DNA from: Brevundimonas alba | GTDB taxonomy: Bacteria > Pseudomonadota > Alphaproteobacteria > Caulobacterales > Caulobacteraceae | Assembly (NCBI RefSeq): GCF_011927945.1 | Contig: NZ_JAATJM010000001.1 | Span: 1,001,501 to 1,065,500 of the forward strand | Direction: 5' to 3' | Length of the DNA: 64,000 nt | Shown: one piece after another, positions 36,646-46,058 of the stretch | Layout: the number at the start of each line of letters is the position of its first letter | Position numbering within the stretch: position 1 is the stretch's first letter | Translations under genes and position numbers: made by a program | The notes under the pieces: generated by a model | What the model saw: the letters and a program-made list of their open reading frames with translations, nothing else | What the model was told of the DNA's origin: nothing | Database searches by the model: none

Positions 36646-38352
36646 ATGGCCGAGAAGAACCTGCCCGAGACCGAACCCATGGAAGCCGCTCCGCCGGTGC
36701 CCTCGGCGTCGGGCACGAGCGAGCCTCTCGTCCAGCCGCCGGCCTCGGCGACGACCGCGCGCAAGGGCGGCGGCATGATGCGCTCCTCGGCCATCTTCAG
36801 CGGCCTGACTTTGGTCAGCCGGCTCGCCGGTTTCGCCCGCGACGTGGTCATTTCGGCGGCGCTCGGCGCCTCGGCGGGACCGGCCGCGGACGCCTACAAC
36901 ACCGCCCTCAACTTCCCCAACCTGTTCCGCCGCATCTTCGCCGAAGGGGCCTTCGCCGCCGCCTTCGTCCCCGCCTACGCCCGCACCCTGCAGGTCGAGG
37001 GCGAAGAGGTGGCCGACAAGGTCGCGACGGATGCCCTAGCCGCCGTCGCCTTCGCCACCGTCCTGCTGACCATCGTCGCCCAACTGACGATGCCGTGGCT
37101 GATGACGGTCATCAACGTCGGCTTCCTCGACGATCCGGCGCGGTTCAAGCTGGCGGTGATCCTGACCCAGATCACCATGCCCTACCTGCCGTGCATGGCC
37201 ATCGCGGCCCTGCTGTCGGGGGTGCTCAATGCGCGAGGCCGGTTCATCGTCTCGGGCGCCTATCCGATCCTGCTCAACCTGATCATGCTGGCCGCCGTCA
37301 TTCCGGCCCGGGGCGACCAGATCGGCGCCGCCTACGCCGCGTCATGGGCCGTGCTGGCGGCGGGTGTCTCGCAGGCGGGACTGTGCTGGTGGGCGGCCCG
37401 CAAGGCCGGCGCCGACATCCGTCTCGGCCTCCCCAAGCTGACCCCGGCGGTCAAGGCCATCATCATCACCGCCGTCCCCGCCGCCATCGGCAACTCCGCA
37501 ACCCAGATCAACGTCTTCATCTCCGGCAACCTCTCCAGCTTCGTGGCCGGGGGACGGACCTGGCTGGCCACTGCCGACCGGCTCTACCAGCTGCCGCTCG
37601 GCCTCGTCGGCGTGGCCATCGGCATCGCCCTGCTGCCGCGCCTGTCACGCGCCGTCGCCTCGCAGGATCACGAGCAGCAGCAGGCCTCAATGGACGAGGC
37701 CCTGACGCTGTCCATGGCCCTGACCCTGCCGGCCGCCGCGGCCCTGATGGCCATGCCCTATTTCCTGATCGACGCCCTGTTCACCCGCGGGGCCTTCCTT
37801 CAGGTCGACGCCATCAACACAGCCCGCGCCCTGTTCCAGTTCGGCTGGGGCGTGCCGGCCTTCGTCCTGATCCGCATCCTCGCCCCCGCCTTCTTCGCCC
37901 GGGGAGATACGCGCACGCCGATGATCTTCGCCCTGGTCTCGGTGGTGGTGAACGCGGCGCTCGCCATCGGGCTGTTCAAGCTCGGCTGGGGCATTGCCGG
38001 GATCGCGGCGGCTGTGTCGGGCGCGGCCTGGACCAACGTCCTGCTGCTGGGCGGCGCCCTCTGGCGGCGCGGCGTCTATCGACCGAGCGTGGCGGCCTTG
38101 TCTCGGCTGGCGCGGATCGCCGTGGCCGCCGCGGGGCTGGCGGTGGTCGTCGGGCTGGCGGCCGCCTTCCGCTCCAGCTTCGAGGCTCCGGTCGCCAACC
38201 TGCTCGCTTCGCTGGGCGCGGGCCATGGCGCGAAGGAATCGGCGCTGCTTCTGGTCACGGCCGCGGGCGGGCTGACCTATCTGATCCTCGCCTTCGCCAC
38301 CCGCGCCGTCACCATGGCCGAGGTCAGAACCCTGATCCGCCGTTCACGCTAG
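36646..38352 (+). CDS. murJ: Lipid II flippase MurJ (MviN)
   Basis: 568 residues, 14 predicted membrane helices of the MOP superfamily. Core signatures: [56 protein letters not shown], and [11 protein letters not shown]. It flips lipid II for peptidoglycan synthesis. About 42 residues of hydrophilic N-terminus precede the first helix; a later start at Met44-45 is possible. It begins nine bases after glnD, the same pairing as in many alphaproteobacteria (glnD-murJ-trpS). Confidence 0.95.
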   Translation: MAEKNLPETEPMEAAPPVPSASGTSEPLVQPPASATTARKGGGMMRSSAIFSGLTLVSRLAGFARDVVISAALGASAGPAADAYNTALNFPNLFRRIFAEGAFAAAFVPAYARTLQVEGEEVADKVATDALAAVAFATVLLTIVAQLTMPWLMTVINVGFLDDPARFKLAVILTQITMPYLPCMAIAALLSGVLNARGRFIVSGAYPILLNLIMLAAVIPARGDQIGAAYAASWAVLAAGVSQAGLCWWAARKAGADIRLGLPKLTPAVKAIIITAVPAAIGNSATQINVFISGNLSSFVAGGRTWLATADRLYQLPLGLVGVAIGIALLPRLSRAVASQDHEQQQASMDEALTLSMALTLPAAAALMAMPYFLIDALFTRGAFLQVDAINTARALFQFGWGVPAFVLIRILAPAFFARGDTRTPMIFALVSVVVNAALAIGLFKLGWGIAGIAAAVSGAAWTNVLLLGGALWRRGVYRPSVAALSRLARIAVAAAGLAVVVGLAAAFRSSFEAPVANLLASLGAGHGAKESALLLVTAAGGLTYLILAFATRAVTMAEVRTLIRRSR

Positions 38353-38407
38353 GAATCCCGCGCCGCGGCGGCTTGCCCTCGCGGTCCCGCTGGGGCATGT
38401 GCCGCCC

Positions 38408-39460
38408 ATGTCAGACGCCCCGAACTCCTCCCCCGCTCCGGCCGCCTACGCCGGTCCGCGCCGCGTTCTCAGCGGCATCCAGGCGTCCGGCGCCCTGCAC
38501 CTCGGCAACTACCTCGGCGCCCTCAAGCGGTTCACCCAGCTGCAGGACACGGGCGCGCCCTGCCTGCTGTTCGTGGCCGACCTGCACGCCATCACGGTCT
38601 GGCAGGACCCGGCCCTGCTGACCGCCCAGACGCGCGAGATCGCCGCCGCCTATCTGGCCTCGGGCCTCGACCCGGCCCGCTCGATCATCTTCCCGCAGTC
38701 GGCCGTGCGCGCCCATGCCGACCTGGCCTGGATCTTCAACTGCGTCGCCCGGCTCGGCTGGCTCGACCGGATGACCCAGTTCAAGGAGAAGTCCGGCAAG
38801 CACAAGGAACGCTCCTCGGTCGGCCTCTACACCTATCCGGTGCTGCAGGCGGCCGACATCCTGCTCTACAAGGCCACCGAGGTGCCGACGGGCGAGGACC
38901 AGAAGCAGCACTTGGAGCTGACCCGCGACATCGCCGCCAAATTCAACAACGACTTCAACGCACCGGGTTTCTTCCCCCTGCCCGAGCCATTGACCCAGGG
39001 CCCGGCGCCGCGCGTCATGAGCCTGCGCGACGGGGCGGCCAAGATGTCCAAGTCCGATCCGTCGGACCAGTCGCGCATCAATCTGACCGACGACGCCGAC
39101 ACCATCCTGGCCAAGGTCCGCAAGGCCAAGACCGATCCGGAACCGCTTCCGGAGACCATCGAGGCGCTGGACGCCCGGCCCGAGGCGAAAAACCTCGTCA
39201 CCATCTACGCCGCCCTCGCAGACCTCAGCCGCGAACAGGTGCTGGCCGAGTTCGGCGGGCAGGGCTTCGGCGCCTTCAAGCCGAAACTGGCCGACCTCGC
39301 CGTCGCCTCCATGGCCCCGGTCACCGCCGAAATGCGCCGCCTGATGGCCGATCCGACCGAGATCGACCGCGTGCTGAAGGACGGCGCCGAGCGGGCGACC
39401 GCCATCGCCGATCCGGTGCTGGACGACGTGAAGCAGATCGTCGGCTTCTGGAGGGGTTGA
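38408..39460 (+). CDS. trpS: Tryptophan--tRNA ligase
   Basis: About 350 residues, class Ic synthetase. The HIGH-type motif is in [40 protein letters not shown] is typical of TrpRS, and the KMSKS loop is [17 protein letters not shown] near residue 213. An in-frame GTG at 38399 would add three residues (MPP); the ATG is preferred. It completes glnD-murJ-trpS. Its stop overlaps a possible TTG for the next gene. Confidence 0.96.
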   Translation: MSDAPNSSPAPAAYAGPRRVLSGIQASGALHLGNYLGALKRFTQLQDTGAPCLLFVADLHAITVWQDPALLTAQTREIAAAYLASGLDPARSIIFPQSAVRAHADLAWIFNCVARLGWLDRMTQFKEKSGKHKERSSVGLYTYPVLQAADILLYKATEVPTGEDQKQHLELTRDIAAKFNNDFNAPGFFPLPEPLTQGPAPRVMSLRDGAAKMSKSDPSDQSRINLTDDADTILAKVRKAKTDPEPLPETIEALDARPEAKNLVTIYAALADLSREQVLAEFGGQGFGAFKPKLADLAVASMAPVTAEMRRLMADPTEIDRVLKDGAERATAIADPVLDDVKQIVGFWRG

Positions 39461-39462
39461 GG

Positions 39463-39939
39463 ATGCTGTTCGGTGTTTTCGGGGCGGCCATCGCCGTCAC
39501 ACTGACGGCCACGGGCGCGGCCCTCGCGCAGGACGCGCCCGCAACAGCGGAGGCTGGCGATCTGACCGTCAGCCAAGCCACGATGATGGGATGGAATTCC
39601 TCGCACACCGGGCTGGGCGGCGAGGTCAGCTTTACCGTGCGCAACCTGGGCGAAGCCGACCGGGTCGTTTCGGTGAACTCGCCCGCGGGTCCGCCGGGAG
39701 AAGTCTCGGTGCAGGTCGCGCGCAATGGTCAAGCCATCCGTCTGGAACCGGGCGACGCCAGCGTCGCCGCCGCTGTCGACGGTCAGCCCGGTCTCTCGCG
39801 GGTTACCGCCCAGTTGACGGGACTGGCGCACGGCCGTCCCTCCTCCGTGCCGACCACCGTCACGGTGACCTTCGAGCGGGCGGGGCAGGTGACGGTTTCT
39901 GCGACCCCCGTGTCGCCCGCGCCGCCGCCTGCACAGTGA
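39463..39939 (+). CDS. Secreted PCu(A)C-like domain protein lacking metal ligands
   Basis: 158 residues with a signal peptide MLFGVFGAAIAVTLTATGAALAQ. The domain GGEVSFTVRNLGEADRVVSVNSPA and the end PTTVTVTFERAGQVTVSATPVS follow the PCu(A)C copper-chaperone cupredoxin-like layout. The expected HxM and MxM ligands are not found, so copper binding is doubtful. The ATG at 39463 has GGAGGG seven bases upstream and overlaps nothing; it directly follows trpS and is probably co-transcribed. Identification is moderate. Confidence 0.55.
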   Translation: MLFGVFGAAIAVTLTATGAALAQDAPATAEAGDLTVSQATMMGWNSSHTGLGGEVSFTVRNLGEADRVVSVNSPAGPPGEVSVQVARNGQAIRLEPGDASVAAAVDGQPGLSRVTAQLTGLAHGRPSSVPTTVTVTFERAGQVTVSATPVSPAPPPAQ

Positions 39940-40000
39940 TCCGGCCGGATTCGGACGTCGCGCTCCGTCCGGGGCTGACGGGGGCCGGATCCTGAGGCAG

Positions 40001-40711
40001 ATGTCGGTCATGACAACCGGCCATCCTCTCGACCGCCCCGTCTGGAGCGCCCTTACCGGTCGCGTGGCACCGCTGGCGATCCGGCGGGAGGTCGGCGCCG
40101 GCGCGGCCTTGCGTCTGAATCCTGACGTCGGGGTGTTCGTGGCCGCCGCAGACGCCTCCGCCGACAGTCGGACCGCCCTCAACGCCCTCTGCCGCCGATA
40201 TCCGGGCTCTGGAATGGTGGAACTCGAAGACGGACTGATGGCCCCGGTCCTGCCGGATACGCCGGTCGTTTCGCGTTCGGCCTGCGTGCAGATGACCGCC
40301 GCCGCCTTGACCCCGTCGGCCGGGAGTGACCTCGACGTGCTGACCCTGGACGAGGCGGACGCCGAAGAGATGCTCGCCCTCGCCACGCTTACGAAACCCG
40401 GCCCCTTTCGGCGCGGCACGCTGCGGCTTGGCGGCTTCGTCGGCGTCCGCCGCGAGGGCCGGCTGATCGCCATGGCCGGCGAGCGCATGAAGGTCGAGGG
40501 GTTCACCGAGCTGAGCGGCGTCTGCACCCACCCGGATTTTCGAGGGCAGGGGCTCGCCGGCGCCCTCAGCCGCGTCGTCGTCGGCCGCATTCTGGAGCGC
40601 GGCGAACAGGCCTTCCTGCACGCCTACGCCGAACACGCCGCGACGGTCGCCTTCTATGAGGGTCTGGGGTTCGGCGTCCGTGCGCGGATGACCTACACCG
40701 TCCTGCCCTAG
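40001..40711 (+). CDS. GNAT family N-acetyltransferase (FR47-like)
   Basis: 236 residues. The C-terminal half is a GNAT fold of the FR47 type, with GGFVGVRREGRLIAMAGERM, a short GVCTHPDFRGQGLAGALSRVV acetyl-CoA loop (R-x-x-G-x-G/A) and TVAFYEGLGFGVRARMTYTVL. The N-terminal half looks like a second degenerate repeat, as in other FR47 proteins. The substrate is not known. A second ATG at 40010 is possible. The gene is convergent with rsmB and their ends overlap by four bases. Confidence 0.85.
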   Translation: MSVMTTGHPLDRPVWSALTGRVAPLAIRREVGAGAALRLNPDVGVFVAAADASADSRTALNALCRRYPGSGMVELEDGLMAPVLPDTPVVSRSACVQMTAAALTPSAGSDLDVLTLDEADAEEMLALATLTKPGPFRRGTLRLGGFVGVRREGRLIAMAGERMKVEGFTELSGVCTHPDFRGQGLAGALSRVVVGRILERGEQAFLHAYAEHAATVAFYEGLGFGVRARMTYTVLP

Positions 40712-42045
40712 GAGACGCGGTCCAGCCTGGCGATAAAGAAGCCGTCCAGCCCGCCCTTTTCCGCCCACATCGACGGCAAGATGCGCAGCCAGCCTTCCGG
40801 GGTCAGGGCCTCGTCCGGAGCGCCGACCTCGGCGGGAACGGCAGGCGCCGTCCGGAAGGCGGGGTTGCGGCGCAGGAAGGCGATCATCTGGGTCTCGCCC
40901 TCCTCGCGCTCCAGCGAGCAGACGCAATAGACCAGCCGTCCGCCCGGCTTCACCCGTTCAGCGGCGGCGTCGAGCAGCCGGTGCTGGACATCGGCCAGCT
41001 TGGCCACGTCGGCGGGTTTGGTGGCGCGCAGCACCTCGGGATTGCGGCGGAAGGTGCCTGTGGCGGTGCAGGGCGCGTCCAGCAGGACGGCGTCGAAGCC
41101 GCGCGGGTCGTCCCATTCCTCGGCCGGGGTGACCACGACCTCGGCCTCGAGTGCGGTGCGGGCCAGATTGGCCTCCAGCCGCTTCAGGCGCGTCGCCGAC
41201 CGGTCCAGCGCCACGACCGAGGCCCCGGCGGCCGCCAGCTGCAGCGTCTTTCCGCCGGGCGCGGCGCAGAAGTCGACGATCGCCTCGCCGGCCTTGGGGG
41301 CCAGCAGACGGGCCGGCACGGCGGCGGCGGCGTCCTGAACCCACCAGCTTCCGTCGTCGAAGCCGGGCCAGCCGGCCAGATCGCCGCGTCGCGAGGTCCG
41401 CACGGTTCCGGCCGGCATGACCTCGCCTTCCAGCAGATCGGCCACGCTGGCGGGATCGACGCCGGGCTTGAGGCTCAGGTCGGTGGCGGGCTCCTCGCGG
41501 GCGGCGAGCGCCAGTCCGGTCAGGGCCGGCTCGCCATAGGTCGCGCGCCAGCGGGCCGCGAGCCAGTCGGGCAGGTTGGACTCGGCCGTGGTCAGGCCAG
41601 GTCCCTCGCGCTCGATGCCGCGCAGCACGGCGTTGACGAGGTTCTTGTAGGGCCGGGTCTTGGGATCGCGCTCGGCCAGTTTCACCGCGGTCGAGACGGC
41701 GGCGAAGGCGGGCGTTTCCAGCACCAGCGTCTGGGCCAGGGCGATGCGCAATATGGTGCGCACGCTGAGCGGCGGCCCCTTCTGCAGGCGGCGGTCGAGG
41801 ATCTGGTCGATCTCGCCGAGCCGGCGCAGGGCGGCCATGGCCACGGCGCGGGCGAAGGCGCGGTCCGGCCCGGGCAGGGCGGCGACCTCGCGGAACGACA
41901 GGGCGGCGTCCAGACCGCCGCGCCCCTCCAGCGCCGCGTTCAGCAGCACGCCGGCGGCCAGACGCGCCTCGACGCCGATGTCGGCGGCCTCGTCACGCGG
42001 CTGTTCGACCTTCGGCGGACGCGGACCGCGAGACTTGTCAGCCAT
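40708..42045 (-). CDS. rsmB: 16S rRNA (cytosine(967)-C(5))-methyltransferase RsmB-like
   Basis: 445 residues. An N-terminal NusB-like helical domain (about 20-150, with LRIALAQTLVLETPAFAAVSTAV) is followed by the RsmB/NOL1-NOP2 methyltransferase with motif I VDFCAAPGGKTLQLA. The two catalytic cysteines lie in LLDAPCTATGTFRRNPEV and VYCVCSLEREEGE. It methylates C967 of 16S rRNA. The start at 42045 is chosen at MADKSRGPRPPK; the frame stays open upstream toward kup, so a longer start is possible. Kup ends 59 bases before it. Confidence 0.92.
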   Translation of the reverse strand: MADKSRGPRPPKVEQPRDEAADIGVEARLAAGVLLNAALEGRGGLDAALSFREVAALPGPDRAFARAVAMAALRRLGEIDQILDRRLQKGPPLSVRTILRIALAQTLVLETPAFAAVSTAVKLAERDPKTRPYKNLVNAVLRGIEREGPGLTTAESNLPDWLAARWRATYGEPALTGLALAAREEPATDLSLKPGVDPASVADLLEGEVMPAGTVRTSRRGDLAGWPGFDDGSWWVQDAAAAVPARLLAPKAGEAIVDFCAAPGGKTLQLAAAGASVVALDRSATRLKRLEANLARTALEAEVVVTPAEEWDDPRGFDAVLLDAPCTATGTFRRNPEVLRATKPADVAKLADVQHRLLDAAAERVKPGGRLVYCVCSLEREEGETQMIAFLRRNPAFRTAPAVPAEVGAPDEALTPEGWLRILPSMWAEKGGLDGFFIARLDRVS

Positions 42046-42104
42046 GCGGCGACCGCGGGCGGCGGAGTTGCGGCCCTGACCGCCGCCGGAGCCCGGCCCG
42101 CGGC

Positions 42105-44093
42105 TCAAACCGCCACCTGCGTGCCCAGCTCGACCACCCGTCCCGGCGGGATGTGGAAGAAGTCCGTGGGATTGGCCGCGTTGCGCATGAGGAAGATGTA
42201 CAGCTTGTCCTGCCACAACGGCATGCCCTGGCTGGCCGAGGCGATGATCGAACGGCGGCCGAGGAAAAAGCTGGTCGACATGATGTCGAACCTCAGCCCC
42301 TGCTGTTTGCGGCACACGTTCAGTGCCTTGGGCACATTGGGCCGCTCCATGAAGCCGTAGGAGATGACCAGCTTCTTGAAGTCGTCCGAGATGGGCTCGA
42401 TCCGCACCCGGTCGGCCTCGGACACCCGCGGCCGGTCGGTGGTGCGCACGGTCAGGATGACGTTCTTCTCGTGCAGCACCTTGTTGTGCTTGAGATTGTG
42501 CATCAGGGCGACCGGGGCGATCTCCGGGTCGGAGGTCAGGAAGATCGCCGTGCCCGGGGCGCGGTGCGGCGGCCGGGCGCGCAGCATCTCGATCAGGTCG
42601 GCCAGCGGCAGGCTGTCCTTGCGCGTCTTCTCCGAGATGATCTGGGTGCCGCGCACCCAGGTCCACATCACCAGCACCAGCAGGGCGCCAAGCACGAGCG
42701 GCAGCCAGGCCCCGTCGGGGATCTTCAGCAGGTTGGAGGTCAGGAAGACGGTGTCGATGAAGCCGAACGGGATCAGGGCGCCGAAGACGGCCCACAGCGG
42801 CCAGTTCCATTTCCGGCGGATGACCGGATAGGCCATCATGGTGTTGATCAGCATGACGCCGGTGACGGCGACGCCATAGGCGGCGGTCAGGTTGGCCGAG
42901 CTCTGGAAGGCGAACAGCAGCACCAGCACGCCCACCATCAGCAGGGTGTTGACCGCGGGGACGTAGATCTGCCCCGCCTGCGTTTCCGAGGTGTTGCGGA
43001 TGTCGATGCGGGGCAGCAGGCCCAGCTGCACCGCCTGCTGCGTCACCGAGAATGCCCCGGTGATCACGGCCTGGCTGGCGATGACGGTGGCGACCGTGGC
43101 GAGGCCCAGCATCGGCCAGTAGATGAAGGTCGGCACCATGCTCCAGAACGGGTTCTCGGAGGCCAGCGGGTCGTCGAGGATCAGGGCGCCCTGGCCGAGA
43201 TAGTTCAGCGTCAGACAGGGCAGGACGAAGGCGACCCAGCCGAACCGGATGGGCGACTTGCCGAAATGGCCCATGTCCGCATACAGCGCCTCCGCCCCCG
43301 TGACGGCGAGGAAGACGCTGCCGAGGATGACGAACCCGAGGAAGCCGTCCTGGATCAGCAGCTGAACGCCATAGTGGGGCGACAGCGCCCTGAGGATGCT
43401 CAGGTCGTCGAAGATGTGGATCAGGCCCAGCACGCCGAGGCTCAGGAACCAGACGGCGGTGATCGGGCCGAAGAAGCGCGCCAGACCCGCCGTTCCACGC
43501 GCCTGCACGAGGAACAGGGCTATCAGGATGCCCGCGGCCACAGGCACGATGAAGGGGTCGAGGCTGCCGCCGACGCCGGGCGCGTCCTTGACGCCCTCGA
43601 TGGCCGACAGGACCGAGATGGCCGGCGTGATGATGCCGTCGCCGTAGAACAGCGCCGCGCCGCAGATGCCGAGAATGAAGATGAAGGCGCTGCGCCGGCC
43701 CACCGCGTGGGTCGCCAGCGCCATCAGGGCCAGGGTGCCGCCCTCGCCCTTGTTGTCGGCCCGCATCAGGAACATGACGTATTTGAACGTCACCACGATC
43801 ATCAGCGCCCAGAACGCCAGCGAGACGACGCCGACCACGGCGAGGTCGCCGCCGACGCCTTCGCGGGCATGGCCGATCGCCTCGCGCAGCGCATAGAGCG
43901 GGCTGGTGCCGATGTCGCCGAAGACGACGCCGATGGCGCCGAGGATCAGGCCGAATTTGCCCGCCTTGACGTGACCGCCCTCGCCGGCCGCCGCGGGGTG
44001 CGGGTGAGCCGGGGCGACCGATCTGTCGGCGGATGGTTTGGGATTCGTGGCGGCGGGCTTGCCGTCTTCACCTTGGGGAGAGGCCCCGGCCAT
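42105..44093 (-). CDS. kup: Potassium transporter Kup
   Basis: 662 residues with about twelve membrane helices. Family signatures: LGAIGVVFGDIGTSPLYALREA, ADNKGEGGTLALMALA, GDGIITPAISVLSAIEG, and ADMGHFGKSPIRFGW. It has a C-terminal cytoplasmic domain with VILTVRTTDRPRV and RKQQGLRFDIMSTSFFLGRR. It imports K+ with protons. A hydrophilic, low-complexity N-terminus of about 45 residues precedes the first helix. The nearest regulator, Rrf2, is divergent and no link is shown. Confidence 0.94.
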   Translation of the reverse strand: MAGASPQGEDGKPAATNPKPSADRSVAPAHPHPAAAGEGGHVKAGKFGLILGAIGVVFGDIGTSPLYALREAIGHAREGVGGDLAVVGVVSLAFWALMIVVTFKYVMFLMRADNKGEGGTLALMALATHAVGRRSAFIFILGICGAALFYGDGIITPAISVLSAIEGVKDAPGVGGSLDPFIVPVAAGILIALFLVQARGTAGLARFFGPITAVWFLSLGVLGLIHIFDDLSILRALSPHYGVQLLIQDGFLGFVILGSVFLAVTGAEALYADMGHFGKSPIRFGWVAFVLPCLTLNYLGQGALILDDPLASENPFWSMVPTFIYWPMLGLATVATVIASQAVITGAFSVTQQAVQLGLLPRIDIRNTSETQAGQIYVPAVNTLLMVGVLVLLFAFQSSANLTAAYGVAVTGVMLINTMMAYPVIRRKWNWPLWAVFGALIPFGFIDTVFLTSNLLKIPDGAWLPLVLGALLVLVMWTWVRGTQIISEKTRKDSLPLADLIEMLRARPPHRAPGTAIFLTSDPEIAPVALMHNLKHNKVLHEKNVILTVRTTDRPRVSEADRVRIEPISDDFKKLVISYGFMERPNVPKALNVCRKQQGLRFDIMSTSFFLGRRSIIASASQGMPLWQDKLYIFLMRNAANPTDFFHIPPGRVVELGTQVAV

Positions 44094-44268
44094 GAAGTTC
44101 CTCCGGGACGCCGCACGTTGCGGTTCCCATCAAAAGAGCGGCGAGCCTTTAGGCTCTTTCACCGGGCGGTTCAATCGTGCTGCGAGTGCGAAGGTTGCAT
44201 GGTTCGGGCGGCGTGGGGAACCGGCGTTTGTGAAAGCGCCGCCGTCATCCTATCTTGGGGATAACGCC

Positions 44269-44739
44269 ATGTCTGACAGCCAACGATTTCCCGTCGCCGC
44301 CCACGCTCTGGCCTATCTGGCCCACAAGGGTGCCTACTCGCCGGCCGCCGCCGCGCCGAGCGCGGTTCTGGCCGCCTCCGTTCCGACCAATCCGGTAGTG
44401 GTGCGGCGCGTGACCGCCCTGCTGGCCAAGGCCGGCCTGATCGCGACCCGTCCGGGCGCTTCGGGCGGGGCCTGGCTGCTGCACCGGCCGGAAGCCATCA
44501 CCCTTGACGCGGTCCTGCGGGCCGTGAACGGCTGCGCCCAGTTCGGTTCGCCGCCCGCCGGGGCCAAGGGCTGCCCGGTCAGCGAACACATCCCGCGTCA
44601 GGTCGCCCGGGCGATCACCGCCGCAGACAAGGCCGCGGGCGAGGCCCTGTCGAAGATCACCATCGCCGACCTGCTGGACGAGAACCCGCCCTCGCTGGCG
44701 GCCTTCGCACCGCATCCGTCCTGCCCTGTCGCCGCCTGA
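44269..44739 (+). CDS. Rrf2 family transcriptional regulator
   Basis: 156 residues. A winged helix with FPVAAHALAYLAHKG, VPTNPVVVRRVTALLAKAGLIATRPGASGGAWLL matches the Rrf2 HTH signature. IscR and NsrR use three close cysteines to hold an iron-sulfur cluster; here only Cys89 and Cys102 lie in that loop, with a third at Cys152 near the end. It is thus closer to cluster-free Rrf2 proteins such as YwnA/CymR. The start at 44269 follows GGGGAT. It is four bases before the SDR gene, its likely target. Confidence 0.87.
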   Translation: MSDSQRFPVAAHALAYLAHKGAYSPAAAAPSAVLAASVPTNPVVVRRVTALLAKAGLIATRPGASGGAWLLHRPEAITLDAVLRAVNGCAQFGSPPAGAKGCPVSEHIPRQVARAITAADKAAGEALSKITIADLLDENPPSLAAFAPHPSCPVAA

Positions 44740-44743
44740 GCCG

Positions 44744-45535
44744 GTGAGCCGCCGCACCGTCCTGATCACGGGCGCCTCGGCCGGCATCGGCGCGGCGCTG
44801 GCCCGCGTCTACGCCGCCGAGGGCTGGGACCTGATCCTGACGGCTCGCCGCCAGGCTCCGCTGCAGGCGCTGGCCGCTGAACTGCCGGGCGCGAACGTCA
44901 CCGTCATCCCCGAAGACCTCGCCGACCCCCAGGCGCCGCGCCGCCTGTTCGACGCCATCGCCTTGCGCGGACTCACCGTCGACGGCCTGATCAACAACGC
45001 CGGCTTCAGCCGCACGGCGGGCTTTCTGGTCACCGACCCCGAGCAGCACGCCGCCATGATCCGCGTCATGCTGACCGCGCCCGTCGAGCTGGCCCGCCTG
45101 TTCGCTCCCGCCATGGTCGAGCGGGGCTACGGCCGTATCCTCAACGTCGCCTCTCTGGCCGGACGGATGCCCGCGACCGGCGGCGACACCCTCTACGGTC
45201 CGATCAAGTCGTTCCTGATCAAGGCTTCCCAGGGTCTGCATCTGGAGCTGCGCGGGACCGGGGTGCACGTCACCGCTCTCTGCCCCGGCTATACCCTGAC
45301 CGAGTTCCACGACGCCAACGGCACGCGGGCGGAGGTCTCCGCCGCCTACCCCGGCTGGATGTGGCAGACCGCGGCGCATGTCGCCCGCGTCGGCTACGAG
45401 GCCAGCGAGGCCAATCGCCCCAGCGTCACGCCCGGCGTAATGAACAACCTGCTCGCCGGCCTCGCCAAACACCTGCCCGACCGCATGGCCCTCGCCATGG
45501 TCGGCGGCCACGCGAAACGGCTGAAGCGGATCTAG
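44744..45535 (+). CDS. SDR family oxidoreductase
   Basis: 263 residues, classical short-chain dehydrogenase. Cofactor motif TGASAGIGAAL is at 9-19, NNAG at 84-87, and the catalytic Ser137, Tyr151 and Lys155 are all present (NVASLAG, LYGPIKSF). The basic RR after the second strand favours NADP(H). The C-terminal tail with MNNLLAGLAKHLPDRMALAMVG is typical of DltE-like SDRs acting on lipids or ketones. The start is GTG at 44744. It is probably co-transcribed with the Rrf2 regulator. Confidence 0.9.
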   Translation: MSRRTVLITGASAGIGAALARVYAAEGWDLILTARRQAPLQALAAELPGANVTVIPEDLADPQAPRRLFDAIALRGLTVDGLINNAGFSRTAGFLVTDPEQHAAMIRVMLTAPVELARLFAPAMVERGYGRILNVASLAGRMPATGGDTLYGPIKSFLIKASQGLHLELRGTGVHVTALCPGYTLTEFHDANGTRAEVSAAYPGWMWQTAAHVARVGYEASEANRPSVTPGVMNNLLAGLAKHLPDRMALAMVGGHAKRLKRI

Positions 45536-45538
45536 ACG

Positions 45539-46054
45539 CTATTGCTGCCGTTCATGCCGGTTGATCCGTTCGATCCAGTCGCTGTCGAGGTTCAGCAGGG
45601 CCTCCGCGACGCTGTAATGCCCCTTTGCCACAGCCTCGGCTGCGGCCGCCGACAGCAGCATATCCTCCGTCCAAGGACCTTGCCGGTGCTTGGAGATACA
45701 GTCCGGCAGCCGCTCCAAAGCCGCGAAATAGGCCTCGGCGACAAAGGCCGGAACTTCTGGCCCGCGCCCGTTCTGTCTAGCCACTTCGATTGAGGCAGGC
45801 AGCATGAAAAAGCTGAAGTCGATGGGCTCGGGGGCGTCGAAGGCGATCTCCACCAGATGCGGCACGGCAGCGTAGGAGGCGGAGTAGACGTCGCCCTGAT
45901 GGCACAAGCTGGACCAAAGACTGAAGAAAGGCTCGGCATCGGGCGGTTGCTGGCCTGGCGACGCCGCCGCACGCCTCAACAACTCCGGCGTATCCGACGC
46001 GGCGCCGTATGCGTGGGTCAGTTCGGACCAGGCCGCATCCTCCAGCGGCAGCAT
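45539..46054 (-). CDS. Uncharacterised protein, possible immunity-like family
   Basis: 171 residues, acidic, soluble, no signal peptide. It has a pattern with ELTHAYGAASDTPELLRR, PFFSLWSSLCHQGDVYSASYAAVPHLVEIAFDAP and further helices. This LCHQGDVYxASYAAVPxLV sequence recurs in scattered bacterial proteins of unknown function, some near toxin genes; the memory is not firm. GC content looks somewhat lower than its neighbours. It ends three bases after the convergent SDR gene and four bases before MarC begins in the same direction. Confidence 0.65.
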   Translation of the reverse strand: MLPLEDAAWSELTHAYGAASDTPELLRRAAASPGQQPPDAEPFFSLWSSLCHQGDVYSASYAAVPHLVEIAFDAPEPIDFSFFMLPASIEVARQNGRGPEVPAFVAEAYFAALERLPDCISKHRQGPWTEDMLLSAAAAEAVAKGHYSVAEALLNLDSDWIERINRHERQQ

Positions 46055-46058
46055 GACT

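Noticed and set aside
39938-39991. GATCCGGCC/GGCCGGATC inverted repeat as a terminator after the PCu(A)C-like gene
   Set aside because: Arms are perfect but the loop is 36 bases and no U-run follows; too weak to call.
42153-44264. 703-codon plus-strand frame opposite kup
   Set aside because: Shadow of a long membrane-protein gene; highly charged His/Gln/Asp-rich translation with no domain.
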